DNA of 64,000 nucleotides from CTSoil-075 sp042610375 (GTDB lineage: Bacteria > Bacillota > Negativicutes > DSM-13327). A model generated the notes under the pieces. The model was not told the origin of the DNA. It was given only the letters and a program-made list of their open reading frames with translations, and did not search any database. How positions within the stretch are numbered: position 1 is the first letter of the stretch; the number at the start of each line of letters is the position of its first letter. The stretch is from assembly GCF_042610375.1 (NCBI RefSeq), contig NZ_JBGJZL010000002.1:372001-436000 (forward strand), in the 5' to 3' direction. Of this stretch, positions 50,277 to 59,258 are shown piece by piece. The translations under genes were made by a program, and so were the position numbers.

Positions 50277-51656
50277 CTAAACGGCCGTATTGGTGGGCGC
50301 TGCATCATCCATAGGTTCATCAATGGTGGTGACAAGTGTGAAGCATATGATCGAACTGATAGCCAGATAAATGAATACGGCATTCCAGCTATAAGCATCC
50401 AAGATGATGCCAACAATCAGCGGAGCGCAAGCGCCACCCAACTGTCCGCCAGTATTGACGATAGCGAAAGCAAGGGGGTATGCTTCTTTGGTTGTCAGAC
50501 CCATAGGATAAACCGTATAACCGGAAAATCCGAAACCGATCAGCAAGCCAGACAACATGAGCATTAACCCTAAATATAGGGCATTATTGGGAGCGTAGAT
50601 GAGGGCTACCATCATAATAATTGTGCACAAAGCGGCAAGGAGCATCGTTGGTTTACGCCGTTTATCTAGTACACGGTCTGAAAACCAGCCGCCAAGGGTA
50701 TTTCCGATGACAGATCCGATAAAGGGAGCCGAGGCCAAAAAACCCATTTTTATGGATGTGAAGCCCTTAACATTCATCAGATAAGAGGGAATCCACATCA
50801 TAAAGGTATTACTGATGCCGATCATACAACCGTAAGCGAGAGCGTTTCCAATGACATTCCAGGAGCGAAACACCTGACCGATAGTTTGCAATGGGGCGAC
50901 TTTTTTAGTACGATTCAATTTGTCCAACCAGCCGAAATCATGATGGGACCTAAGGGTTGATGACTGACTACTTACTGCGGGTGCTTGTGTATTTTGAATA
51001 TATGAAACTTCAGCCGGTGAACAGAATTTACTGTCTGACGGTGAATTTTTCACCAGGAACATCCAGGCGACAGCAAGGAAGATTCCAGGAATGGCAAACA
51101 CATAGAAGATTTCACGCCAGCCATACATTTCAGCAATAAGAACACAAACAGGTGGTGCTATGACCGCACCTAGCTTAGAGGCCGTATTCCAAAGTCCCAT
51201 AGCTGTTCCTTTTTCCTTGGCAGGAAACCAACGGTTCATAATGTTTGTACAGCCAATGCCTAGTGGACCTTCGGCAACACCCAACCCTACGCGATATAAT
51301 TTCAGTAAGAAAGTGGAAGAAGTCGTACCCATAAGACCGGTAAAAACAGAAACAAGGAGCAAAAATACAGGAAATATCTTTTCTTGAGTCTTAGTGCTTA
51401 TTCTTTTATAGAATAAGCCTGCTGGAATCTGGACTACCGCATAAGAGAAAGCAAACAAACTGACAATGGCCCCGGCTTCCGTATTACTGAATCCAAACTC
51501 CTTCTTCATAAATGGCAAAGCCACTCCCAGATTGGCCCGGTCGGCGCAAGCAATAGCCCACACACCAAAAATCAGTCCCATAACTACCCAACGGTAATTT
51601 GTTTTTTTCCCTACGGATTTTTGCATTTTTTCAAGAACTTTTTCAGGTTGAGACAT
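50277..51656 (-). CDS. MFS transporter, anion:cation symporter (sugar-acid) type
   Basis: A 459-residue carrier with 12 helices and a long central loop (about 205-260). The opening YRWVVMGLIFGVWAIACADRANLGVALPFM is typical of the ACS family (hexuronate, galactonate, glucarate or phthalate carriers), as is the WGxWFSDRVLDKRRKP loop here seen as GWFSDRVLDKRRKPTML. It probably imports the acid substrate of the operon. Follows the transketolase genes by about 130 bp. The start ATG 51656 has an AGGGAGGAT site upstream. Confidence 0.9.
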   Translation of the reverse strand: MSQPEKVLEKMQKSVGKKTNYRWVVMGLIFGVWAIACADRANLGVALPFMKKEFGFSNTEAGAIVSLFAFSYAVVQIPAGLFYKRISTKTQEKIFPVFLLLVSVFTGLMGTTSSTFLLKLYRVGLGVAEGPLGIGCTNIMNRWFPAKEKGTAMGLWNTASKLGAVIAPPVCVLIAEMYGWREIFYVFAIPGIFLAVAWMFLVKNSPSDSKFCSPAEVSYIQNTQAPAVSSQSSTLRSHHDFGWLDKLNRTKKVAPLQTIGQVFRSWNVIGNALAYGCMIGISNTFMMWIPSYLMNVKGFTSIKMGFLASAPFIGSVIGNTLGGWFSDRVLDKRRKPTMLLAALCTIIMMVALIYAPNNALYLGLMLMLSGLLIGFGFSGYTVYPMGLTTKEAYPLAFAIVNTGGQLGGACAPLIVGIILDAYSWNAVFIYLAISSIICFTLVTTIDEPMDDAAPTNTAV

Positions 51657-51783
51657 AATAAATCCTCCCTCTATCGTCCTATACCGCTTAGTCTACTATA
51701 TAATAAGTTTAGCCTTCGTTTTTTTGGATAATTATTTGCCCACATTTTTAAACGCTGCGCATGTTAGCGCCTATGAAACAGCG

Positions 51784-52725
51784 TTAGTTAGACGATTTTT
51801 TAGCAAGAACGCGATGTACAGCTTTAACAATAGACGGAGTATCAAGCCCGAATTTTGCCAATAGCTGCCCATAATCACCCGATTCACCAAATACATCTTT
51901 AACACCTACAAATTCTATAGGTACAGGTTTATTCACTGCTAATACTTCTGCTACTGCAGAACCAAGGCCACCCATGATGGTTCCTTCTTCCGCAGTTACT
52001 ACAACACCCGTTTTGGTAGCCGACTGAATAACAAGTTCACTATCAATCGGTTTCACCGTATGCATATCGATAACTTCAGCGTCAATGCCCTCAGTCAGCA
52101 GGAGTTCTCTAGCCTCCATCGCCCGATGAACCATATAACCATTAGCAATAATGGTTACGGTTTTGCCCTCAGCCAAAACATTGCCTTTACCAATCACAAA
52201 GGGGCAATTGTCAGTGCTGTATACAGGAGGAACTTCGGCTCTGCTTAATCGTAAATATACAGGCCCCAAATAGCCAGCAACTGCTGCTACGGATACCCGA
52301 GCTGCATATTCATCAGCTGGTACAATTATCTTTAAATTAGGCAGCGAGCGCATGATTGATACATCTTCAATAGCTTGATGACTACCGCCATCATAGGAGT
52401 CGGAAAAACCGCCATAAGCACCGATAATCTTAACATTCAGTTTGTTATAGGCGATCAGGCTCCGAATGGGATCGGTAGCTCTTAGTGCCATCAAAAAGGC
52501 AAAGGTGTTAATAAAAGGAATTTTGTCTGCCAAAGCAAAACCTGCCGCCATCGCTGCCATGTTACCTTCAGCAATTCCTACATTGAAGAATCGATCAGGA
52601 AAGGCTTTCCCAAATAATGCGGAGCGGGTAGAACCGGATACATCTGCATCTAAGGCTACGACCTTGCTATTCATTTTCCCCAATTCTACGAGGGCTTCGC
52701 CGTAAGCTTCTCTCATTGCTTTCAT
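51784..52725 (-). CDS. Transketolase, C-terminal subunit
   Basis: A 313-residue protein equal to the pyrimidine-binding and C-terminal parts of transketolase. The Glu that activates thiamine is in NVGIAEGNMAAMAAGFA, and the region RSLPNLKIIVPADEYAA is conserved. It overlaps the N-terminal subunit gene by 4 bp (ATGA), so the two are made as a pair. Split transketolases serve ordinary pentose metabolism in archaea and many anaerobes, and special routes such as apulose-phosphate or sulfofructose cleavage. The latter seems more likely here because the pair sits in a dedicated sigma-54 operon. Confidence 0.93.
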   Translation of the reverse strand: MKAMREAYGEALVELGKMNSKVVALDADVSGSTRSALFGKAFPDRFFNVGIAEGNMAAMAAGFALADKIPFINTFAFLMALRATDPIRSLIAYNKLNVKIIGAYGGFSDSYDGGSHQAIEDVSIMRSLPNLKIIVPADEYAARVSVAAVAGYLGPVYLRLSRAEVPPVYSTDNCPFVIGKGNVLAEGKTVTIIANGYMVHRAMEARELLLTEGIDAEVIDMHTVKPIDSELVIQSATKTGVVVTAEEGTIMGGLGSAVAEVLAVNKPVPIEFVGVKDVFGESGDYGQLLAKFGLDTPSIVKAVHRVLAKKSSN

Positions 52726-53558
52726 GATATGTGACCTCCCAGTTCTGCTATGGCTGTTTCATATTCTTGCTTGCCAATGGCTTTACCATGCCAAGAATTT
52801 TTGCCTTCCATGAAGGAAACGCCTTTCCCTTTTATCGTTTTTGCAATAATCACTGTTGGTTTACCTTTTTCTTGTTTGGCTGCCGTAAAGGCTGCATCTA
52901 AAGCCATTAAGTCATGACCGTCGCACTCAACCACGTGCCAATCAAAGGCTTCAAATTTCTTACGCAAATCGCCTAGAGGCATTATATCATCGACTGTACC
53001 GTCTAATTGAACACCATTATAGTCAACAATAGCGATGAGGTTATTCAGTTTATATTTGGCTCCGGCCATGAGAGCTTCCCAGTTTTGTCCTTCCTGAAGT
53101 TCTCCATCTCCGACGAGGACGTAGGTATTATAGTCCTTATTATCCATTCGAGCAGATAATGCTAAGCCGATACCTGCAGAAAGTCCAAGGCCCAAAGAAC
53201 CGGTAGATAAGTCGATTCCTGGAATTCGTTTCATATCAGGATGCCCTTGCAGCATACAACCTAGCTGGCGTAAATTGCCTAGTTCTTCTTCCGAGAAATA
53301 GCCTTTGCAGGCCAATGTAGTATATACTACTGGCGCACAGTGCCCCTTCGATGCGATGAATCGATCTCTGTCTGGACAACCTGGCGAAGCACAATCTACG
53401 CGCATATGATTAAAATAAAGGGTGGTCATGATTTCTACCGCTGATAAAGATCCACCTGGATGACCTGTTTGTACCTTATATAAAGTATCGATAATATTGA
53501 TGCGCATTTTTTGGGTAATCTGAATCAACTCGTTGATTTTTTCTGTAGTTAATGCCAT
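52722..53558 (-). CDS. Transketolase, N-terminal (thiamine-binding) subunit
   Basis: A 278-residue protein equal to the N-terminal domain of transketolase. Motifs are the His and Gly of VQTGHPGGSLSAVEIM, SKGHCAPVVY, LSTGSLGLGLSAGIGLAL, and the thiamine motif GDGELQEGQNWEALMAG ending in DYNGVQLDG. NSWHGKAIG holds a catalytic His. It transfers two-carbon ketol units with its partner encoded by the overlapping downstream gene. Starts at ATG 53558 after GGAGGAG. It is 56 bp after the propeller-like gene. Confidence 0.93.
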   Translation of the reverse strand: MALTTEKINELIQITQKMRINIIDTLYKVQTGHPGGSLSAVEIMTTLYFNHMRVDCASPGCPDRDRFIASKGHCAPVVYTTLACKGYFSEEELGNLRQLGCMLQGHPDMKRIPGIDLSTGSLGLGLSAGIGLALSARMDNKDYNTYVLVGDGELQEGQNWEALMAGAKYKLNNLIAIVDYNGVQLDGTVDDIMPLGDLRKKFEAFDWHVVECDGHDLMALDAAFTAAKQEKGKPTVIIAKTIKGKGVSFMEGKNSWHGKAIGKQEYETAIAELGGHIS

Positions 53559-53614
53559 GTAATAGTCTCCTCCTCTGACATCTATTTCTCTATAAGATCT
53601 TATAACGTTGCTGC

Positions 53615-54637
53615 TTACTCAAAAATTTCGTAAAGCGTTATTTCTTCAATATCCCGATTGGCGGCTAAGATTAAATCAGATTTTCCTGTATTAAGCACTG
53701 CTATATTGGTAGGACCTCCAGTATTATCTATGGTAAAATGCTTAATTCGACCCGATCCTTCTTCCGTTTGAAAACAATTTAATTCCCTGTGTCCATCTCG
53801 TCCACCAATGATAAAGGATGGCTTATTCAATATTTTCCCACCCCATACAACATGACCAAATTCGTATTCATATTCATAAATCGGTGAGAGTTTACCATCC
53901 TTATTCTTATATATAATTCCTCGATTACCATGAAAAGGCTCTATCGTTGCTAGTTCCATACAACCGTCATTATCGATATCACAGATCGCCATATCACTTA
54001 TCTCATGGTGCAATAGTTGCTCTATTTCCCAAGAATCACTGGCTTTTTTAGGCAGATACAGAGCGAACACGCCCTCTACACCAGAAATAAGATAAGCATC
54101 TTTATGATTCCATTTCCCTTTACAAAACCCATGATTTTTTGTTATGCCTTCGAGTATTGGTCGTAATGCAAAAGGCTCACTAATCTCTTCACCGATTTCA
54201 CCAACATATACTTTCCCCGGCTTGGACCAGTCTTCCTTAAATTCTTTATCGTCGCATAGGGTTGAACCAATGAAACAAAGCTTATTATTTAAAAGGAACA
54301 AGTCAAACCTGTGTAAATATGGGATTGTCATAATGGGATTAACGACCCAATTAAAGTTACTATCGCATTTTGCATGAACGATCTTTGATTCTTTTGCCTG
54401 AAAGCCAGCGTAGAAATCCCGAGTTGCAATGAATTCATTTTCTCTGCCGGGTATAGGCACAATGTTCATTGTACCACCTCGTTCATCCCAAACAGAAGTA
54501 CCTTTCCAGTCTGATTCATTAAATGCCATGCAAGCTTTATCGCCTGCCGCTAAGAAGGTTGGCGTCCCATTAATTTTCATAATTGCAGGTGCGTACACCG
54601 TATCCAATTGACCAAGGATTCTTTTATTTATTTTCAT
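53615..54637 (-). CDS. Propeller-like protein of unknown function
   Basis: A 340-residue soluble protein with no signal peptide. Repeating beta-rich segments of about 50-60 residues and one Asp-rich loop, AICDIDNDGCMELATIEPF, resemble FG-GAP/VCBS blades that bind calcium. GGTMNIVPIPGRENEFIATRDFY and IIGGRDGHRELNC are other repeat-like strands. No catalytic family was recognised. As first gene of the sigma-54 operon it may act on or bind the pathway's substrate. ATG 54637 follows GGAAGTGGTGAG; the longer upstream frame is rejected because it would run through the leader. Confidence 0.65.
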   Translation of the reverse strand: MKINKRILGQLDTVYAPAIMKINGTPTFLAAGDKACMAFNESDWKGTSVWDERGGTMNIVPIPGRENEFIATRDFYAGFQAKESKIVHAKCDSNFNWVVNPIMTIPYLHRFDLFLLNNKLCFIGSTLCDDKEFKEDWSKPGKVYVGEIGEEISEPFALRPILEGITKNHGFCKGKWNHKDAYLISGVEGVFALYLPKKASDSWEIEQLLHHEISDMAICDIDNDGCMELATIEPFHGNRGIIYKNKDGKLSPIYEYEYEFGHVVWGGKILNKPSFIIGGRDGHRELNCFQTEEGSGRIKHFTIDNTGGPTNIAVLNTGKSDLILAANRDIEEITLYEIFE

Positions 54638-54720
54638 TCTCACCACTTCCTTTATTATTTTCCGCCAACAACTCTTCTTACCTCCAATCATTTTCAAAAT
54701 TCCGTCTATTGAAATATAAA

Positions 54721-54736
54721 TGCAATTATCGTGCCA
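54721..54736 (-). promoter_or_regulatory. Sigma-54 (-24/-12) promoter of the transketolase operon
   Basis: Read on the minus strand: TGGCACG, four bases, TTGCA, a perfect match to the sigma-54 consensus TGGCACG-N4-TTGCW. The distance to ATG 54637 is 84 bp. The adjacent PrpR-type activator gene makes this assignment strong. An imperfect palindrome at 54812-54828 (AAGGCGA-tac-TCCCCTT) is a possible activator site. Confidence 0.88.
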
Positions 54737-54903
54737 TAGCCTGGCCGAATTTTTCTTAAATGGATCATCATCAAAATTTCTTGATTATTTTTTCTAATCG
54801 GGGCCCTTTACAAGGCGATACTCCCCTTGATTCTCATTTTTTATAAGTTAAATTTTAGATTATATATTTTTTTTAAAAAGAAAGAATTTTGAGAAATAAA
54901 AAA

Positions 54904-54934
54904 AACACTATGTTGAAAAAAGCAACATAGTGTT
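54904..54934 (-). terminator. Terminator of the sigma-54 activator gene
   Basis: A perfect 12-bp stem (54904-54915 with 54923-54934), followed on the minus strand by a T-run, 12 bp after the stop. It separates the activator from the operon it faces. Confidence 0.85.
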
Positions 54935-54946
54935 CATCTGTTTGTT

Positions 54947-56815
54947 TCATTTTGTAAGTTCCCATAATTGTATCTTGCGCCACAGTGTGGTTCTGTTAAT
55001 ACCAAGACGGCGGGCTGTTCTGGTATAGTTATACTTTTCCTCTAATAACACTTGTTCAATCTGCTTTCTTTCTAAAACCCGCAGTTGGTCGCCAGTGGCC
55101 TCCTGATGTGGCGGTTTTTCAGCAATAAGCAATTCACGGCGCAGGTCAGCTTCTTCAATCATTGATCCTGTAGCCAATAAGGCTACACGCTCAATTACAT
55201 TTTCCAATTCCCGTATATTCCCCGGCCAACGATAAGTTTGCAACAATTTTATGGCCTCTACAGTAATTCCTATATTTTTGGTACGTGATATATGTAATCT
55301 TCCCAGTAGACTGGTTATCAAAGCTGGAATATCATCTATCCGGTCACGCAGCGGTGGAAGATGAAGTCGGAGTACATTTAAACGATAATATAAATCATCA
55401 CGAAATTTCTTTATTTCAATAAGTTTCTCCAAATCTTGATTCGATGCCGAGATAATACGGACATCGATAGGAATGACATTATCTGCTCCTAGCCGCATGA
55501 CTTCTCGCTCCTGCAATACTCTGAGCAATCTGGCTTGTAAAAATAGAGGCATTTCACTAATTTCATCCAGAAAAATTGTCCCGCCATGAGCTAGCTCAAA
55601 TAAACCCTGTTTGCCGCCTTTCTTCGCACCAGTAAACGCACCTTCCACATAACCAAACAATTCACTCTCTAGCAGATTTTCTGGTAAAGCCGCGCAGTTA
55701 ACTGCGACAAATGGACCATTTTTCCGGTTGGATAAATTATGAATACTCTGCGTAACTCGCTCTTTGCCAGTTCCAGATTCACCAGTAAGCAATACTGTCG
55801 CGTCAGTCAGCGCATATTGACGTACTCGCTCTTTTACGGCTTGCATGGCAACGGAAGAACCAATTAGATTCTCAAAATGATATTTAGCTAACAGGCCTTT
55901 TTTATTGATTTTCTGTCGAATCGCCTGTTCAAATTGTTGCAACTGGGTTACATCCTGAATATTGGCGACAGCTCCTACCACTTCATCTCCCAACTTTATA
56001 GGAATTCGCTTTATCGCAAGAAGTTTATCCCCAATCTTTTTAATGCCTTCACGTTCATAAGAATTGCCACGCAGGCAATTTCTCAATTGATCATCTGGCC
56101 TAATATCGCCGATATATTTGCCGATGACAGAAGTTTCTTGAAGTTGAAACGCCTGTCCGGCAACAGGATTGCATACCGTGACAAGACCGTTTTTGTTAAC
56201 CGCAATGATCCCCTCTGCCGATGAATTCACAATGATTCGAAATAATTCATTACGGACCCGTTCTACTTCTTGGGCTTTGGCAATTACGACAGCTTCCTCG
56301 ATAGCCTTTTTGATTGTTTCCGGTCCAGAATTGAAGGATTCGACCATGAAATCCCAACATTTGGCCGCTTTAACTCCGTCTCCATCACCGACGACTCCCA
56401 TCACGCCTGCTTGCGCAATTTGCTGCAATATATGCTGTAAATTTTTGATACTAGACCATGGACGCATGAAAATCTGCGTCGACCCAATTTGGAGATCTTG
56501 AACCGTAGCATCAATCATATTGCTATTGGTTACAATGGCAATTGTGTCTACTCCTTTTGTAATCAAACGGTGAATTGGTGGCAAAAAATCATAAATTGTT
56601 GTGGTGATACTTACCACAGGTTTGCCCGTTTCTTTATGTATCTCCGTAGCTCTGCCACCACGACTGATGAAAATGTTAACATCCGGATAGGCTTGGACTA
56701 ATTCTTTAACTGGAGTTGTGGTATCAATACGGATGTTAAGCCCCATTTCTTTCAAGACTTGAGCGGCGACTTCCGCCATGCTTTGAGTAATAGCCACAAA
56801 GAGAATGGCTTCCAT
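54947..56815 (-). CDS. Sigma-54-dependent activator with PrpR-type sensor domain
   Basis: A 622-residue enhancer-binding protein. Residues 1-195 are the PrpR N-terminal sensor domain (FISRGGRATEIHKETGKPVVSI). A PAS domain follows (about 200-300), then AAA+ (about 315-545) with Walker A TGESGTGKER, the sigma-54 contact loop GAFTGAKKGG and Walker B GGTIFLDEIS. A Fis-type helix-turn-helix closes (TRTARRLGINRTTLWRKIQ). PrpR-type sensors bind small acids or their CoA/phosphate derivatives. The sigma-54 promoter at 54721-54736 is the only one found and is directly downstream, so this protein probably controls the transketolase operon. ATG 56815 after AAGGAGGAAATG. Confidence 0.93.
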   Translation of the reverse strand: MEAILFVAITQSMAEVAAQVLKEMGLNIRIDTTTPVKELVQAYPDVNIFISRGGRATEIHKETGKPVVSITTTIYDFLPPIHRLITKGVDTIAIVTNSNMIDATVQDLQIGSTQIFMRPWSSIKNLQHILQQIAQAGVMGVVGDGDGVKAAKCWDFMVESFNSGPETIKKAIEEAVVIAKAQEVERVRNELFRIIVNSSAEGIIAVNKNGLVTVCNPVAGQAFQLQETSVIGKYIGDIRPDDQLRNCLRGNSYEREGIKKIGDKLLAIKRIPIKLGDEVVGAVANIQDVTQLQQFEQAIRQKINKKGLLAKYHFENLIGSSVAMQAVKERVRQYALTDATVLLTGESGTGKERVTQSIHNLSNRKNGPFVAVNCAALPENLLESELFGYVEGAFTGAKKGGKQGLFELAHGGTIFLDEISEMPLFLQARLLRVLQEREVMRLGADNVIPIDVRIISASNQDLEKLIEIKKFRDDLYYRLNVLRLHLPPLRDRIDDIPALITSLLGRLHISRTKNIGITVEAIKLLQTYRWPGNIRELENVIERVALLATGSMIEEADLRRELLIAEKPPHQEATGDQLRVLERKQIEQVLLEEKYNYTRTARRLGINRTTLWRKIQLWELTK

Positions 56816-56966
56816 GACATTTCCTCCTTTACGATCGATTTGATCATATCAAACATTTTAATTCTTGTGATATATCAGATCGATCAGTTTGTATTAACTG
56901 TTTATTAACCTTAACTACCGTTTTGTCCTTCACCAGTAAGAAAAATAATACTCATAATATAAGAAA

Positions 56967-57036
56967 AGGCTTGGCTTGTGCCAAGTCTTAGTCATTCTTA
57001 CTTGGAATCAAGAAACCGTTATACTTTCTGATTACG
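56967..57036 (+). repeat. Dispersed structured repeat, copy C (internal deletion)
   Basis: About 70 bp on the plus strand, like copies A and B but without the middle 20 bp. It keeps CTTGGC-ttgt-GCCAAG, CTTAGTCATTCTTACTTGG and the end TTTCTGATTACG. Its last bases form one arm of the terminator behind the kinase gene. Confidence 0.8.
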
Positions 57037-57086
57037 AAATAAAGCTGCAGACAATCTTGATGTCTACAGCTTTATTTCGTAATCAG
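57028..57086 (-). terminator. Long terminator hairpin of the two-component operon
   Basis: A 26-bp stem (57028-57053 with 57061-57086) with one mismatch and a 7-nt loop, 16 bp after the kinase stop. The outer nine bases of the left arm are the repeat end CTGATTACG; the right arm carries its complement. Confidence 0.8.
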
Positions 57087-57102
57087 TTGTATGCTTGATG
57101 CA

Positions 57103-58395
57103 CTAGATCGGTAAATTTACTATAAAAGAACTGCCATATCCTGGCGTACTTTCTACGCTAATACTTCCTTCGTGAGCATCAACTATCCATTTGGCAATCG
57201 ATAAGCCAATTCCTGTGCCACCTTCTTCTCTGGATCTTACTTTGTCTACCCTATAAAAACGATCAAAAATGAGGTTTTGGTGTGCAGCCGGAATGCCTAC
57301 GCCCTTATCTTGTACAATAATGCGAACACTTGGCTTTGGACCCTCTATCATTCTTATTACAATATCGATCCTGCCTCCAGGAGGAGTGTACTTTATAGCA
57401 TTATCAAGCAAGATTAACAGTAATTGGTTTATTCTCTCTTTATCAGCAAAAACGACGATATTATTTTCACAGTCTAATCCTAATTCTAGAGTCTTTTCAT
57501 CAGCCACTGGTTGAAAGGAACGAATAATCTGTTGCGTAACAGTATATAAATCAAATTTTTCTTTAATAATATTAGTTGCTCCTGCATCAGCTCGTGCAAG
57601 GGTCAATAAATCTGAAACCATTTTAGTAATTCTTCTAACTTCGCTTTTCATATCATCTAATACTTGGGTGGAAAAGGAAGAAAGATGATTATCATCATCC
57701 GATTGGACAACTTCAACAGAAGTCAAGAGTATACTAAGAGGAGTACGTAATTCATGAGATGCATTAGCAACAAACTCACGTTGTCTTGAAAAAGAATTAT
57801 TGATTGGAACGATCACGCGTCCAGCCAATAAATGCCCTACGAAAACAGCAGCTATAAGAAACAATATGGAGATCACAATTAATACAATCAGTAAATTTTT
57901 TAGTATCTCATAATATGATGTTATATCTTCACCGACATAAACTCTGCCGAGGAGTTCCTGTCCATCATAGATTGGCATACTACACATGATTAGAATGACC
58001 CGTTCTCCATCAGCAATATGGAATTTCTTAATATTCCCTTCACCATCCGTATCTTGCCAGCTGCTGATCATATCTCGAACTTTAGAGCGCATTTTAACGA
58101 CAGGCTCTTCGGTGTCAACTAATTTTCCATCGTTATCAAACACATAAAAGAAAATTTTACCACCTATATTATTTGCATTGTCATCATCTTTTAACATTAT
58201 CCTAGATTCTTTTCGCTTAAGCATCATGACGTGCTCTTTTACCTCTTCTTGAGTAAAAGCCTGTATATCTTGTTGTTCCTCGCGATGGAGCACCCAAAGT
58301 ATTCCAGCGTAGCTTACGGCAATAAATGCTAAAAGGAAGATCGTCATAACTACAGCGTATAGAATTGTTAAGCGGTTACGGATTTTAGAAAACAT
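57103..58395 (-). CDS. Sensor histidine kinase
   Basis: A 430-residue membrane kinase. Two membrane helices (about 8-32 and 168-190) enclose an extracytoplasmic sensor domain of PAS-like size. HisKA is at about 205-270 (FVANASHELRTPLSILL with the phospho-His) and HATPase_c at about 310-425 (LLLDNAIKYTPPGG, DKGVGIP, GGTGIGLSIA). No clear HAMP linker is present. It overlaps the response-regulator gene by 11 bp, so they form a cotranscribed pair. The stimulus is unknown; such pairs often respond to envelope stress or cations. Confidence 0.93.
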   Translation of the reverse strand: MFSKIRNRLTILYAVVMTIFLLAFIAVSYAGILWVLHREEQQDIQAFTQEEVKEHVMMLKRKESRIMLKDDDNANNIGGKIFFYVFDNDGKLVDTEEPVVKMRSKVRDMISSWQDTDGEGNIKKFHIADGERVILIMCSMPIYDGQELLGRVYVGEDITSYYEILKNLLIVLIVISILFLIAAVFVGHLLAGRVIVPINNSFSRQREFVANASHELRTPLSILLTSVEVVQSDDDNHLSSFSTQVLDDMKSEVRRITKMVSDLLTLARADAGATNIIKEKFDLYTVTQQIIRSFQPVADEKTLELGLDCENNIVVFADKERINQLLLILLDNAIKYTPPGGRIDIVIRMIEGPKPSVRIIVQDKGVGIPAAHQNLIFDRFYRVDKVRSREEGGTGIGLSIAKWIVDAHEGSISVESTPGYGSSFIVNLPI

Positions 58396-59068
58396 GGTGA
58401 GTTTCCAATTTAAAACCGATACCCCTAATGTTTTGCAACTCTACATCATCATCAGAAAGGTTGATTTTTTTTCGAAGTAACCGAACATAGGCATCAAGAT
58501 TATTAGATGAGACATTGCCATCTAAGCCCCATATCCTATCTAAGAGGACCTCTCTTGGTACTACATGTCCTCTATTTTGCACTAATAAATCAAGTAATTG
58601 AAACTCTCGAACGGTAAGCTGTATTTCGTCATTGCCACGTTGTACACTACGAGTCGTACGATTTATTATCAGACTGCCGATTTGTAATATTTCTTCCTTT
58701 AATTTTACGTTACTACGTCGCGACAGAGCGCGGATTCTTGCAATTAGTTCCGCAAACTCAAAGGGTTTTACAAGATAGTCATCAGCGCCTGTATTCAAAC
58801 CTAGAACTCGGTCACTGACAGCATCTTTGGCTGTTAAGATTAGTATAGCTCCTTGATAGTTTTGTCTACGCAAATAATGACAAACTTCTATCCCTGTTTC
58901 ACCAGGCATCATCCAATCCAAAATGATTACATCATAAGGAGAATGAATCGCATAGTCGATCGCTGTATCGCCACGTAAAACCCAATCAACTTGAACCATC
59001 TCTTTCTCTAACATATGCTTAATCAATCTTCCAAGCTTGGCATCGTCTTCCGCAAGTAATACTCGCAT
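58385..59068 (-). CDS. OmpR/PhoB-family response regulator
   Basis: A 227-residue regulator. The receiver domain carries EDD (residues 7-9), phospho-Asp in VIILDWMMPGE (about 51), and Lys in YLVKPFEFAEL. The C-terminal winged helix shows REFQLLDLLVQNRGHVVPREVLLDRIWG and VYVRLLRKKI-like ending seen here as AYVRLLRKKINL, then GIGFKL. It is the partner of the kinase encoded by the overlapping downstream gene. Targets are not evident; the neighbouring glycosyltransferase (59259-60815) lies upstream on the same strand and may be unrelated. Confidence 0.94.
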   Translation of the reverse strand: MRVLLAEDDAKLGRLIKHMLEKEMVQVDWVLRGDTAIDYAIHSPYDVIILDWMMPGETGIEVCHYLRRQNYQGAILILTAKDAVSDRVLGLNTGADDYLVKPFEFAELIARIRALSRRSNVKLKEEILQIGSLIINRTTRSVQRGNDEIQLTVREFQLLDLLVQNRGHVVPREVLLDRIWGLDGNVSSNNLDAYVRLLRKKINLSDDDVELQNIRGIGFKLETHHVF

Positions 59069-59258
59069 ATGAGCTTCTCCTTTTGCTATATAAAAGCACT
59101 AGCGTCTCAATCCTTGAAATAATAACTAAATCTTTCATTCTTTCAATGCTTATTTTAATATATCCAAGATAGAAATAAATCAATAAAGTATTATTAAACA
59201 GATTTGCTAAACCATACATTTCCATATATTTTAGGTGATATCTATCTTACTGTCAATA

